From assembly GCA_025359505.1 (NCBI GenBank), contig JANYHH010000039.1, forward strand, positions 1 through 52,744: 52,744 nt of DNA, given 5' to 3'. Positions 30,848-40,069 of the stretch are shown piece by piece. This DNA comes from Deinococcales bacterium (lineage in GTDB: Bacteria > Deinococcota > Deinococci > Deinococcales > JAAFIG01). The notes below the pieces were generated by a model. The model saw nothing but the letters and a program-made list of their open reading frames with translations, was not told where the DNA came from and searched no databases. A program made the translations under genes and the position numbers. Position 1 is the first letter of the stretch. Each line of letters opens with the position of its first letter.

Positions 30848-32686
30848 TTACTTCATGACGATGACTTCTTTTTGTCCCTTTTGCTGCCAGCCGACGAGCC
30901 AACCCAAAGCGCTCGGGTAGCGGGTCGCGGCGTTCCACGTGTAGTTACGCAGACCCGTGCGGGCCGTGTAGAGATCGGTGCGCTCGTAAAGCGGGATGGC
31001 GGGCAGTTCCTCGTTCCAGATTTTTTGGGCTTCGGCCAGCAGCTTTTTGCGGGCGTCCAAGTCAAACTCGCGGCGGGCTTGATCCCAGAGTTTGTCGTAA
31101 GCAGCGTTGCACCAACCGCCGATGTTCTGACCAGCGAAGCCGTTGGCCGACGTTGGCACGTTGTCCTTGACGGTTTTGCTGGCTGGGTCTTCGCAGTAGT
31201 ACGTGCCTAAATCCTCGGTCAGCGGTTGCTGCACGTAGGCGAATTGGAACACGCCTTTCCACTTGCCGCTGCTGGCTTGCGCGATGAAAGCATCATCGAA
31301 AACGACGCTGCTCGGTGCGTTGTTGAAACGCACGTCGATGCCGACTTTCTTCAAATTATCTTTGTAAAGCTGCTGGTCACGCTCGCGCACCACGTTACCA
31401 GCGGTGGTGACATACTCCAAAACAAATTTGACGGTTTTTCCGCCAACGGTGCGTTCCATGATGCCGTCGCTGCCAGCCTTCCAGCCCAGTGCGGCCAAAA
31501 GCTGCTTGGACTTTTCGGGGTTATAGCCGTAATTGGTCAGGCCCTGCGTGCTGTAAACGCTGGCCACAGAATTGACGAAGTTGTTGGTGACGACAGCCGT
31601 ACCGCCGCGCAGATCACGGGCGCTGGTTTCACGATCCAGCGCGTAGATTAGCGCTTGGCGGGTGCGTTTATCCTGAAGTTGCAGATCGGCCACTTCCGGC
31701 ACGCTTTGATCGAATTGATTGATGTCCAAATGTTCCCACAGCGCGGCCTTTGGCGTATAGACGCTGTACACGCCTCTTGCGGCCGCTTTCAGGGTTTGCA
31801 CGGTCGTGGCGCTGGCGACCAGTCCGACGCTCGAGGTGGCGTCCACTTGCCCGGCCAACACGTTGACTTGTAAGGTGTCGGTTTTCTGGAAGAAGCGGTA
31901 GACGATGCGATCGACGCTGGTTGGGTTGTTGTTCCAGTAATTGGCGTTACGCACCAGCGTCCAGCTCTGATCGCGCTGCCATTTGGAAAACTTGAATGGC
32001 CCCGAGGTCACGACTGGCCCCTGACGACTGGTGAAGAACGGCGCGGCGAGGAATTCCTTTTGCAGGATCTCGATTTGCTGCTCTTTGGACTTGCCGACCA
32101 GTAGAGCTTTGGCACGCTCCCAAAGCGGCTTGATGATGTGGGCTGGCGGCACGTAGTTCTGGACGAGTCCCTGCGAAACCGTGGCAAACAGGTACGGTGG
32201 GTCGTAGGTGAGTTCAAAGCTGTTGGCGTCAATCGCTTTGAAGGTTTTTGGGTAATTGTCGCGGCTGGCTACGGGCAAGCGCTCGTCACCGAAAACCTCG
32301 TAGGCAAACCTGAAATCCTCGGTGGTGATCGGGCGACCGTCAGACCATTTGAGGTTGGGCTTCAAGTTCCAGCGGATCGTCTGCGCGATCACGTCGCCGG
32401 CCGCGTTTTTCGTGAGTTTGATGCCGCCGTTTTTCTCGGTCGGGACTTCGGCCGCTAGGTCGGCTTGGATGTTGCCGTTCTGATCAAAGTACGTTAGACC
32501 CGCATGCAACCACGAGTTGACTTCAGCGCTGATCGCCTGATTGTTGACGTATGGATCAAGTTGCGTGGGCTGCTGGGTCGTCCCCAGTACCAACGAGTTG
32601 TCCGTCGGGCCCGCGAGGGCTGCGCCGGACAGTGTTGCACCGGCAAGGGCGAGCGCACCTAAAGTCACCAAGAATTGCTGCTTCAT
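30848..32686 (-). CDS. Peptide-binding protein of an ABC importer (SBP family 5)
   Basis: This is a 612-residue extracytoplasmic solute-binding protein of family 5 (DppA/OppA-like). A signal peptide covers about residues 1-25 (LGALALAGATLSGAALAG). Typical segments are TTQQPTQLDPYVNNQAIS, IRWNLKPNLKWSDGRPITTEDFRF and ALIYALDRE. No lipobox Cys is seen, so it is probably periplasmic or surface-held in another way. A strong ribosome binding site (TAGGAGG) precedes ATG 32686, and a perfect terminator follows. CTCGAG occurs only once in 1.8 kb. High expression is likely. It delivers peptides to the two permeases encoded just downstream. Confidence 0.92.
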   Translation of the reverse strand: MKQQFLVTLGALALAGATLSGAALAGPTDNSLVLGTTQQPTQLDPYVNNQAISAEVNSWLHAGLTYFDQNGNIQADLAAEVPTEKNGGIKLTKNAAGDVIAQTIRWNLKPNLKWSDGRPITTEDFRFAYEVFGDERLPVASRDNYPKTFKAIDANSFELTYDPPYLFATVSQGLVQNYVPPAHIIKPLWERAKALLVGKSKEQQIEILQKEFLAAPFFTSRQGPVVTSGPFKFSKWQRDQSWTLVRNANYWNNNPTSVDRIVYRFFQKTDTLQVNVLAGQVDATSSVGLVASATTVQTLKAAARGVYSVYTPKAALWEHLDINQFDQSVPEVADLQLQDKRTRQALIYALDRETSARDLRGGTAVVTNNFVNSVASVYSTQGLTNYGYNPEKSKQLLAALGWKAGSDGIMERTVGGKTVKFVLEYVTTAGNVVRERDQQLYKDNLKKVGIDVRFNNAPSSVVFDDAFIAQASSGKWKGVFQFAYVQQPLTEDLGTYYCEDPASKTVKDNVPTSANGFAGQNIGGWCNAAYDKLWDQARREFDLDARKKLLAEAQKIWNEELPAIPLYERTDLYTARTGLRNYTWNAATRYPSALGWLVGWQQKGQKEVIVMK

Positions 32687-32903
32687 TCGTCCTCCTAAAT
32701 AGAACTATGAGTGAACCGCTCATCGCTGTCGGCAACCCGCAAAGATGAGCTTTTCTGAAGTTCAGGATACGGTCTGGGTATGGCACTGTCAACGCGCCGC
32801 AAAACGAGCGCGTCTCGAGCGTCGCCCAGAGCCACATTCCACCGCGCTCGAGGATCGAGATCAGTTATTCTCAACACTCGCTTCGATATAGTCTGATTCA
32901 GCC
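32687..32903. other. Divergent promoter region
   Basis: These 217 bases separate the peptide-binding protein gene and the TPR gene. The minus side carries the strong TAGGAGG site and a CATAGT box before it; the plus side carries TATAGT at 32887-32892, eleven bases before the TPR start. Confidence 0.5.
32887..32892 (+). promoter_or_regulatory. -10 box of the TPR gene
   Basis: TATAGT ends eleven bases before ATG 32904, leaving at most a few bases of leader. Confidence 0.45.
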
Positions 32904-35429
32904 ATGCCCGAGAAACCCAGCTCCAAGACGTTGGAAAGTCAACTGAGTCACTGTCAGCAGTTGCTCGAGGCTGAGCATTTCACAGCGGCACTCGAGGCAG
33001 CAGCGGCGTTGTCGCTTGGATTCGCTGAGCATCAACTGGCTCGAGCGGTGGTGGCCGAGGCGCGATTGGTGCAGGCACAGGCGCTGGCGGGTTTGGAGCA
33101 GTTTGCAGCGGCACTGGAAATTTACGACTGCTTGCAAGCCGAGTGCATGGATGCTGAGGACTCGGATTTGAACGCCGTCGGCGCTCATGCGCTGATGTTC
33201 GCGGCGTTTTTGCACGAGCGCTTGGGAGATAAGTCGCTGGGTTTCTCCAAGCTCACAACGTTGCTGAATCACGTTTTCGTGATTGAAAACTTAGAGTTGC
33301 GCCGTTTGCAAGCTTGGGCCGGAGCGGTGCTGGCGCGGTGGCAATTGGTTGCTCTGGAAGAGGATGATCCAGAGGACGAAGATTGGTTCGCGGCTGGGTT
33401 CACTGGCGAGGCTTTTGAGAAAGTGCTGCTGACCTGCGAGTTGGTGCAAAGCAGATACGGTGATGCCAGTGACGCGAGGTTGCTGATGCACGTCAACATC
33501 TGCATCGGGGTGCAACTCGAGACGCTCGCCTTGCAAGGCTTGAGCGCTTGCACCGCTCGGGCCGATCAGCTCGCGGCGCGACAATGGGCCCTATACGCTC
33601 ATCACCCCAGTACCAGCGTGCAGAATCAGGTTTTTGTCGCGCAGCTCGAGCGCACGATATATTTAGCGCCTGCCCTCGAGCTACTGGAGTACCAGCGTTT
33701 GCTGGCTCATTTCGGCGGCAGTCAAGCGGGCCCACTGCAAGTGACCTTGGCTCGCACGTACTACAGCCAAGCTCGGGCGATGCTGGTTGTAGAGCCGCAG
33801 CAGACCGCGCAAATCCTCGGATTACTGGGGACGTTAGAAACTCGTTTTGGTGGCGCGAGTGACGAGGCGGTGCAGCATCAAGTGGCTGTCGCTCGGCTGC
33901 TGATCGTGCGCGTGCTGCGCGGCGCGGGTCGCTGGCGCGAAGCGTTGACGGTGCTGGAGACGCAAGCTCACTCCGGCAACTTTGAGCAACTGAGCGCTCG
34001 GCAGGCTGCGGTGGACGCCTTAGAAACCCAAGCCGAGATTTGGGGCGATCAGTGGCCACCCGCGCTCATCAACTCGACCGCTAAAACCCTCGAGCCGGCC
34101 TTCTTTGAAGCCGAGACCGAGGGTCTGCATGTGGTGAAGCGTCTGCTCGAGCGGTTCGGAACCGATGACAACGCTGGGATTCGCAGCCTCGTGGCGCTGC
34201 GTTTGTACAACACGGCCGTTGACCTGCGCGAGCGTCGCCACTTTGCGGCCGCCATAGAACTCTACCAGTCGTATCTGCACGCGTTCGCCTCCGACGAGGC
34301 GATCCCGGCGGCGAAAACCGCCAGCACGCACTTGAACATGGCGTTTTTGCTGCTCGAGCTGGAAGATTTCGGGTCAGCATTGAAGACCTACGATGCGTTG
34401 CTGGCCCGTCTGGTAGATGCGACCACATCTGAAACCCGCAACACGCGCTCCAGAGCCGTCGCCAGTCGCGTGACTTGCATCAACCGCATGCAACGGGCTG
34501 GGATCGAAGTCAGTTTCGGAGCGGAGTTTGAGGAGCTATCGGTGCTCGAGCGCGACCAAATCTGGGATGCGATTGACCGCGCCCGCCTGCTCAGCGCCGA
34601 CGGTCATCACCTTGAGGCAATCGCCATTTACGACAGCGTTTTGGATCAGCACGCCGCGTCACCGCATCCCGAGCTGCGCCGTTCATGCAGCGATGCGTTG
34701 ACCCGAAAAGCCTACAGCCTTGCCCGTTTAGGTCAGCCGCAAGCGGCGATTGCAGCCAATCAGTTGCACGTCACCGTATACGGCGACGACTTGAGTCAGA
34801 GCATCCAAAAAGACGTTGCCTTGGCGCTCTCCAACACAGCAGTGGAGCTGAATAAATTGGGTCGTCACACCGCAGAGATCGCCATTTACGATCAAATCGT
34901 GCTGCGTTATAGCAGCAATGAACTCGCGTATCTGCGCGAAAGAGTGGCTAAAGCGTTGTACGCCAAAGGGCTGACCTTGTGCAGCGATCAAGCTGGTCTG
35001 GCGGGCGATGTCACGGCAGGCTTAGCGGTTTACGCAGCGCTGATTGATCGCTTCCTGCACGATGAGTTGGCGGTCGTGCGCCTGCAAGCGGCGCAAGCGC
35101 TGGTCAGCACTGGTTTGAAGTTGCGCTCGTTGCAGCGCGATCAGGAAGCCATCACTGCGTATCAGCGGTTGCTCGAGGTTTGCGATACCGACTCAGATCC
35201 TGAAATTCGCTCGCAATGCGTCAGGGCTAGAGTTGGGCTGGCTCGCGCCTACGGCGAGCTTGGGCAACCAGACCAGCAAATTGAGATTTTTAAGTACCTG
35301 CTGGCGCTGCCCGAAAAAGAGTTGGTGATCGAAACCCACGCGTCCCTGCGCTCAGCGCTCAGTCGCCTCGAGCCTGCGCGAACAGTGGCTCAGCAGGTGA
35401 CGAGGTGGTGGAATCGCAAACGGCCGTGA
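32904..35429 (+). CDS. Large tetratricopeptide-repeat protein
   Basis: This 841-residue, almost entirely helical protein is made of degenerate 34-40 residue repeats with TPR character, for example FAAALEIYDCLQAE (about residue 66), FAAAIELYQSYLHAF, FGSALKTYDALLARL, LEAIAIYDSVLDQ, HTAEIAIYDQIVLRY and QEAITAYQRLLEVC. The phrase A-x-IYD-x-(V/L) recurs through the chain and the repeats cover most of it. There is no signal peptide, membrane segment or recognisable enzymatic domain, so it is probably a cytosolic scaffold for protein interactions. Its partner cannot be inferred from the neighbouring genes. Confidence 0.85.
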   Translation: MPEKPSSKTLESQLSHCQQLLEAEHFTAALEAAAALSLGFAEHQLARAVVAEARLVQAQALAGLEQFAAALEIYDCLQAECMDAEDSDLNAVGAHALMFAAFLHERLGDKSLGFSKLTTLLNHVFVIENLELRRLQAWAGAVLARWQLVALEEDDPEDEDWFAAGFTGEAFEKVLLTCELVQSRYGDASDARLLMHVNICIGVQLETLALQGLSACTARADQLAARQWALYAHHPSTSVQNQVFVAQLERTIYLAPALELLEYQRLLAHFGGSQAGPLQVTLARTYYSQARAMLVVEPQQTAQILGLLGTLETRFGGASDEAVQHQVAVARLLIVRVLRGAGRWREALTVLETQAHSGNFEQLSARQAAVDALETQAEIWGDQWPPALINSTAKTLEPAFFEAETEGLHVVKRLLERFGTDDNAGIRSLVALRLYNTAVDLRERRHFAAAIELYQSYLHAFASDEAIPAAKTASTHLNMAFLLLELEDFGSALKTYDALLARLVDATTSETRNTRSRAVASRVTCINRMQRAGIEVSFGAEFEELSVLERDQIWDAIDRARLLSADGHHLEAIAIYDSVLDQHAASPHPELRRSCSDALTRKAYSLARLGQPQAAIAANQLHVTVYGDDLSQSIQKDVALALSNTAVELNKLGRHTAEIAIYDQIVLRYSSNELAYLRERVAKALYAKGLTLCSDQAGLAGDVTAGLAVYAALIDRFLHDELAVVRLQAAQALVSTGLKLRSLQRDQEAITAYQRLLEVCDTDSDPEIRSQCVRARVGLARAYGELGQPDQQIEIFKYLLALPEKELVIETHASLRSALSRLEPARTVAQQVTRWWNRKRP

Positions 35430-35502
35430 TCGCCTGCTCGAGGACGAAATACTCAGTACGCGTCGAGGACGCAGCACTCATCTCGAGCCAGACCAAATCT
35501 CA

Positions 35503-35508
35503 TAACAT
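35503..35508 (+). promoter_or_regulatory. -10 box, leaderless CAP-domain gene
   Basis: TAACAT ends six bases before GTG 35515, supporting that start codon. Confidence 0.4.
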
Positions 35509-35514
35509 CAAGGC

Positions 35515-36585
35515 GTGAAGGCTCGAGTGACCGCGTTGCTGATCGCGCTGATGGGGATTGCGCTGGCCCGCGATCCGCTGCCGCGCCTGCCGGTCACAAC
35601 GGGTTTTGAAACCGCCGAGCGCGAGGTGCTGACGCAGACCAACGTTGAGCGGGCACGGGCAGGGCTGAAACCGTTGCTGCTCGAGCCGCGCCTCAGTGCC
35701 GCAGCGAGGTTGCACGCCTTGGAGATGGCGCAGAAGAATTACTTTTCGCACACCGGCCCGACTCCAAATCTGAGGACGCCCACAGACCGGATTCACGCCG
35801 CTGGGAGCTTGGATTGGGGCGCGGGTGAGAACATCGCCTTCAACGAGGAACCCACTGCGAAAGTCGGCGCGACGCTGATGCGCCAATGGATGAACAGCCC
35901 GCCGCACCGCGCCAGCATTCTGGACGCCAGTTACACCCACATTGGCATCGGCGTCTACCGCGACGACGCTGGACGCAGTTACGGCGTGCAGAACTTCGTG
36001 GCTCGAGCTTTCAGCGTGACACCCAGCGTCGATACTCGCGTCGTGGAATCGCAAACCCTCGAGCTGCGCGGCGCGGTGACGGGAAACCGAGAAGTCGCGC
36101 TGTTTAGCGGCTCAGCCTTTCTCGGGGAGGTGAAGACTGATCCGGTTGGTCAGTTTGCGTATCAACTGCCGTTCGCGGCCGCGCAACCGTACCAGCTCGG
36201 CGCACGTGCCAGCGGCTCGAGCGGCAAGTACCTGATCGGCGCGACGATGCGCTCGCCTGCCGCGTTCATAGCGGGGGCGTTGGGGATCACGGTGCAAGCT
36301 GGCTCGAGTTTCAAAAGCTTGAGCGCGACCCTGAGCGCCAAGCGCCAGAACAGCCAAGTCCTCGAGCTGCGGCTATCCCAAAGCAAAAACGTGCTGGTGC
36401 TGAGCGGCAGCGACGAAGTGAGGGTAGCGATTCGCGGCGGTACTGCGCGGATCGTCTGCCCCGTCTCAAATCGGCGTTTGCCTGTCAAGCTCGCCCTGAT
36501 GGGGAGCAGCAATCGCTACACGTACACGCATCGGTTTGCGCTGAACTGCGCCACGGGCAACGTCATCGCGGGTGCAGATCAGTAA
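35515..36585 (+). CDS. Secreted CAP-domain (SCP-like) protein
   Basis: This 356-residue exported protein has a signal peptide at 1-19 (VTALLIALMGIALA). A CAP domain (about 38-165) shows NVERARAGLKPLLLEPRL, the cavity His in YFSHTGPTP, GENIAF, and MNSPPHRASILDASYTHIGIGVY with the second His and Glu-like environment. This is the YkwD-type bacterial branch. The rest, about 190 residues, is beta-rich with a repeated Ala/Ser pattern and two Cys near the end that could form a disulphide. Function of bacterial CAP proteins is largely unknown; envelope or lipid binding has been suggested for relatives. Confidence 0.88.
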   Translation: MKARVTALLIALMGIALARDPLPRLPVTTGFETAEREVLTQTNVERARAGLKPLLLEPRLSAAARLHALEMAQKNYFSHTGPTPNLRTPTDRIHAAGSLDWGAGENIAFNEEPTAKVGATLMRQWMNSPPHRASILDASYTHIGIGVYRDDAGRSYGVQNFVARAFSVTPSVDTRVVESQTLELRGAVTGNREVALFSGSAFLGEVKTDPVGQFAYQLPFAAAQPYQLGARASGSSGKYLIGATMRSPAAFIAGALGITVQAGSSFKSLSATLSAKRQNSQVLELRLSQSKNVLVLSGSDEVRVAIRGGTARIVCPVSNRRLPVKLALMGSSNRYTYTHRFALNCATGNVIAGADQ

Positions 36586-36652
36586 ACTCGCTGCGAATGC
36601 CGTCGACGGGTTTGCGCTCGAGACTTTATTTGCACTCGAGCCGCGCCGCGAA

Positions 36653-37513
36653 TCACACGTCCCAAAACGTCAATTGCTCGGCGCGTTCAGGCAACACAGC
36701 TTGCGCGAAACGTTTTAAACCCGCCCTATCCGGCGGCTCGAGGTGATACCTGAAATTCCACAGGTAATGCTGCACGATACGCTCGGGCAGGTTGAGTCTG
36801 GCCGCGTCGCGGGCAGCGATCTCTGCCAGATGCCCAATGCCCGTGCGCCGAGCGCGGCGCATTCCCAGCACCAGCTCGAGTGGCGGGGCGTGGTTTGCGG
36901 GCGTGGCCCAGACCGCGAAGACGAACGGCAATCCCGTGTGTTCGTACCAGCTCATTGCCAGATCCGTGACCGTGACCGCTTGATTGTTCGCCAAATGACC
37001 TTGATTCGGCAACCTGAACATCTGCGTCGTCTCCGAGATCGGCCCGCACACGCGATACCACTCCGAGAGCGCTGCGTCACCGATCAGCAGCACGGCTGGG
37101 TACAGGGAAAGCAATTCCTCTAAAGCCACGCCATCGGTGCGCTCCAAAGTCGCGTTGATGCCATCCAACCGCAGCAGCGTCTCTAAGAGTTTGACGCTGG
37201 TCGCGCTGTGCGTCGTCACGGCAATCGTTTTCCCCTCGAGTTCCGACCACGGCACGGTGTGAAAGAGGTTGACGCTGTAAACCGCGCCCAGCACGCTGAT
37301 GCTGAAATCTGGTAAGGCTCGTAACGATGGAGCGTGCTGAATGAACTCGAACGCGCTGATGTTGGCAATGTCAACGCGTCCGTCCAGCAACGCCGCGTTG
37401 ATGCCCGTCGGCACGTCGCGCACCCACGCGACTTCCTGTCCGATCAATTCATCCTCTAAGGTATGCAGCAGCGGCGCGACATTGGTGTAATGAATAATGC
37501 CGAGGCGCGTCAT
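36653..37513 (-). CDS. mqnA: Chorismate dehydratase (futalosine pathway)
   Basis: This 286-residue enzyme turns chorismate into 3-[(1-carboxyvinyl)oxy]benzoate, the first step of the futalosine route to menaquinone. It has the periplasmic-binding-protein-like fold of MqnA/MqnD. The N-terminus RLGIIHYTNVAPLLHTL, the DVPTGINAALLDGRVDIANISAFEF block and ITVTTHSATSVKLLETLLRL-like segment (IAVTTHSATSVKLL) identify MqnA rather than MqnD. The final part LIGDAAL and FAVWATPANH fit as well. It is cytosolic with no other mqn gene nearby. TAGAAT ends six bases before ATG 37513. Confidence 0.92.
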   Translation of the reverse strand: MTRLGIIHYTNVAPLLHTLEDELIGQEVAWVRDVPTGINAALLDGRVDIANISAFEFIQHAPSLRALPDFSISVLGAVYSVNLFHTVPWSELEGKTIAVTTHSATSVKLLETLLRLDGINATLERTDGVALEELLSLYPAVLLIGDAALSEWYRVCGPISETTQMFRLPNQGHLANNQAVTVTDLAMSWYEHTGLPFVFAVWATPANHAPPLELVLGMRRARRTGIGHLAEIAARDAARLNLPERIVQHYLWNFRYHLEPPDRAGLKRFAQAVLPERAEQLTFWDV

Positions 37514-37519
37514 GACCTG

Positions 37520-37525
37520 ATTCTA
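37520..37525 (-). promoter_or_regulatory. -10 box, leaderless mqnA
   Basis: TAGAAT on the minus strand ends six bases before ATG 37513, with no ribosome binding site between. Confidence 0.5.
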
Positions 37526-37624
37526 GGCGCTCGAGTCGCCTTAATTTGTCCTCACGAGCCACCGCAGCGGCTGATCTCACGGGTCACATCCACAAGTCTC
37601 GAGCGGGTACGCCAAGCGATGCGG

Positions 37625-37630
37625 TACTCT
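37625..37630 (+). promoter_or_regulatory. -10 box, leaderless MFS gene
   Basis: TACTCT ends eight bases before ATG 37639 and sets the start well inside the longer open frame. Confidence 0.4.
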
Positions 37631-37638
37631 GCGTTGCA

Positions 37639-38952
37639 ATGAACTCATGGCGCACGGGACTCCCCGCTTTTCGGCTGGTGGCCTTCGGGCAGATCGTCTC
37701 GAGCCTCGGGGATGCGATCAGCGATTTCGCCGTGGTGATCTGGGCGTACCAAAAAACGGGTTCGGTCACGGCGATTGGGCTGCTGCTGGTGTTCACGATC
37801 GTCCCGTACCTGATTGCGCTACCGTTCGCGGGCGCGATCGTGGATCGCAGCAACCGCAAACTGATGATGATGCTGACCGATATGGCCGCGTTCGTCTACA
37901 CGCTCGCGCTGCTGCTGCTGCAACTCGCGGGTGTGCTCGAGGTCTGGCACATGTACCTTGGCGTGATGTTGGTCGGCGTGGCCATCGCCTTTCGTGACCC
38001 CGCGTTTTACTCGAGCATGAGCTTGATGGTGAAGCCAGAAGACATCCCCAAAGCCAGCGGCGCATTGGGACTGGCTGAAAACACCCGCACGCTCGGCGGG
38101 CCGATCCTCGGCGCGATTCTCTATCCCGTGATCGGTCTGGGCGGCGTGCTGCTGATTGATGTCCTGAGTTTCGCCGCTGCGTTCGCGGTGCTGCTGTTCA
38201 TCAATGTGCCGCAACCGCCGCCGCCAGACGTACCCATGAAAATCAAGTGGCTGGAAGAGACGACGTTTGGTTTCAGGTACATTTTTAAGCGCTCGAGTCT
38301 GCTGGGGGTGGTGCTGTGCAGCTCGTTTTTCAACCTCGCTTTCGGGATCGGTCAAGCGGTGCAGCCCGCGCTGATCCTCGCAAAGGGAGACACGACTGCG
38401 CTGGCTGTGGTTCGCACCGTCGCGGGCGTTGGCGGACTGGCCGGTGGGCTGGCGGTCAGCGCGTGGGGCGCACCAAAGCGCCGCATCGTCGGCGTCTTGC
38501 TGGGCATCGGCATGTACGGCCTCGGCTTGGCAGTCATGGGCGTCGGGCAGAACGTTTGGGTCTGGAGCGCTGGTGCTTTCGTCGGCATGGCGTTTTTTAC
38601 GCTGCTGCCCGCTTCTGGTAGCGCGATCTGGCAACGCAAAATCGCGCCAGAGCACCAAGGCAAAGTCACGGCTGCCAGACGCTTCATGGGCTTCGTCGCC
38701 ACGCCAATCGGTGCATTGCTGGCCGGGCCGCTGACCGACGGCGTGCTGACCCCGGCTATGCGCTCCGGCGGGTCACTCGAGGGCGTGTTTGGCTGGATTG
38801 TCGGCACGGGGGCTGGCGCGGGTCTCGCGCTGGCGCTGCTGATGTGCGGCGTCTGGCAGATCGGCGTGGCGCTGATCGCGTGGCTGAACCCGACTGTCAG
38901 GAATGTCGAAGACCTCGAGCCAGATTTCGTAGCGCCCGCTCAAGTCACTTGA
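37639..38952 (+). CDS. MFS-family exporter
   Basis: This is a 437-residue major-facilitator transporter with about twelve helices. The first repeat has RLVAFGQIVSSLGDAISDFA and the loop motif FAGAIVDRSNRKLMMMLTD, the family's G-x3-D-R-x2-R/K signature. GPILGAILYPVIGLGGVLLID follows in the middle. It resembles the MFS_3/EntS-like group that exports siderophores, macrolides or other small molecules. I start it at ATG 37639: the 31 residues encoded before that in the same frame look non-coding, and a TACTCT box is eight bases upstream. A TetR regulator gene converges on it. Confidence 0.88.
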   Translation: MNSWRTGLPAFRLVAFGQIVSSLGDAISDFAVVIWAYQKTGSVTAIGLLLVFTIVPYLIALPFAGAIVDRSNRKLMMMLTDMAAFVYTLALLLLQLAGVLEVWHMYLGVMLVGVAIAFRDPAFYSSMSLMVKPEDIPKASGALGLAENTRTLGGPILGAILYPVIGLGGVLLIDVLSFAAAFAVLLFINVPQPPPPDVPMKIKWLEETTFGFRYIFKRSSLLGVVLCSSFFNLAFGIGQAVQPALILAKGDTTALAVVRTVAGVGGLAGGLAVSAWGAPKRRIVGVLLGIGMYGLGLAVMGVGQNVWVWSAGAFVGMAFFTLLPASGSAIWQRKIAPEHQGKVTAARRFMGFVATPIGALLAGPLTDGVLTPAMRSGGSLEGVFGWIVGTGAGAGLALALLMCGVWQIGVALIAWLNPTVRNVEDLEPDFVAPAQVT

Positions 38953-38959
38953 AGCTTGA

Positions 38960-39029
38960 GCAATAAAAACGCGCCCTTTTCGGGCGCTCGATAAACAAAA
39001 ATATAGCACAGTATGCGCTATGCGTCAAC
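38960..39029 (-). repeat. 70-bp terminator-bearing repeat, copy A
   Basis: This matches 41671-41740 along its whole length with few differences. Read on the minus strand it holds TTGACG (39028-39023), 17 bases, TATATT (39005-39000), then a GCGCCC hairpin (38987-38971) followed by TTTTTATT. It lies at the convergent junction of the MFS and TetR genes. Confidence 0.75.
38962..38987 (-). terminator. Terminator of the tetR-type gene
   Basis: GCGCCC and GGGCGC (38971-38976, 38982-38987) flank a five-base loop, with TTTTTATT following on the minus strand. It lies about 44 bases after the regulator's stop codon and inside repeat copy A. Confidence 0.75.
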
Positions 39030-39030
39030 T

Positions 39031-39684
39031 TCATGCCCTCGAGCCAGCGGACAGCATCTGCTCCAGACCGTTGATGAACAGCTCCAACCCGAACTCGAAT
39101 CGGTCTTGCGGGTCGTCGCTCATGACTGGCATCAGTTGCGCGATGTTCGGGTAATCGCGCTGATCCATCTGCGCGAAAGACTCGAGCCTGGGTTCGTCTG
39201 GTGTGGCGCTGGCATTGCTGATTTCGATCAGCGCGAAGCCGGTGACAAAGGCGAAAAACGCTTCGCTGGCGTGAACAACTTTTTCCGCACTCAACCCGGT
39301 TTTCAGCATCAAGCCGTACAGCCTTTCAAAAGCGCGGTAGGCGTTTGAGGTGTTTTCGTTCGAAGCAATGAGGCTGGGAAAAAGTTTCGGGTGGCGTAAC
39401 GCGAGATTGCGGTACTGGCGGGCGAGGGTTTTCAAGCCATCGCGCCACGATTCGGTGCTGATCGCATCAGGAATTAACTCTGCCAGTACGGTGTTGTACA
39501 AACCGACAATCAGTGCGGCTTTGCTGGGGATGTGGTGGTACATCGCCATCGGGTCTACGCCCAAGGCAGCCGCCAGTGAGCGCATCGACAGCGCCTCGAG
39601 ACCGTTTTTTTCGATTAGCTCGAGGGCGGCTGTGTGAATGGTGGTAATCGACAGGGGTGTGCGCGGATTGCGGCTTGACTTCAC
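39031..39684 (-). CDS. TetR-family transcriptional regulator
   Basis: This regulator of about 217 residues has an N-terminal TetR helix-turn-helix (TIHTAALELIEKNGLEALSMRSLAAALGVDPMAMYHHIPSKAAL) and a C-terminal region resembling the tetracycline-repressor type ligand domain (GLKTLARQYRNLALRHPKLFPSL). I prefer GTG 39684, preceded by AAGAGG, over TTG 39699, which lies only two bases from the -10 box. A perfect palindrome at 39704-39716 overlaps the promoter and is the likely autoregulatory operator. Possible targets are the gene itself, the convergent MFS exporter or the membrane genes at 40070-41646. Confidence 0.85.
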   Translation of the reverse strand: MKSSRNPRTPLSITTIHTAALELIEKNGLEALSMRSLAAALGVDPMAMYHHIPSKAALIVGLYNTVLAELIPDAISTESWRDGLKTLARQYRNLALRHPKLFPSLIASNENTSNAYRAFERLYGLMLKTGLSAEKVVHASEAFFAFVTGFALIEISNASATPDEPRLESFAQMDQRDYPNIAQLMPVMSDDPQDRFEFGLELFINGLEQMLSAGSRA

Positions 39685-39699
39685 GTTGACCTCTTGCAA

Positions 39700-40069
39700 T
39701 TATTCTACACTGTAGAGTAGAGTTTGAGAGCATAAGTCTACGCTTTAGAATCAAGGGGGTTCGATGACTGAAATTCCAGCTTCATCACCCTCGAGCCTCG
39801 AGTGGCATTGCGCGAATGGCTGCATTCGAAGCTCTAAGGGTATTGATCTACCATGCAAATAGTTCAGTCTGAGTCTGTGGCTTCTTCGCACAATCTTTGC
39901 AAAGCATTCGAGTCACATCAACACGCCTCGCGCATCATTGAATCAATCGCAAAGTGACACGAAAAGCACTCACATCAGCGACTATTCAGCCAACCGACGC
40001 ACCCATTCGCCTCGAGTTGGATCAGTAAAATCGGCAGACACCACTGAGGCGTAAAGACAAAGGAGCATC
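39700..40069. other. Intergenic region upstream of the tetR-type gene
   Basis: Apart from the TetR operator and promoter at its left end and the AAAGGAG ribosome binding site at 40059-40065, nothing gene-like is visible in these 370 bases. I do not see a confident promoter for the plus-strand gene at 40070. Confidence 0.5.
39702..39716 (-). promoter_or_regulatory. TetR operator and -10 box
   Basis: TCTACA-C-TGTAGA (39704-39716) is a perfect 13-base palindrome. Its left half contains the minus-strand TAGAAT (39707-39702) that would be the -10 box of the regulator gene, so binding would block its own promoter. Confidence 0.6.

Noticed and set aside
37819-38658. Minus-strand frame of 279 codons
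   Set aside because: It is antisense to the MFS exporter and is dominated by Gln, His and Arg, as expected for reversed membrane-protein codons.
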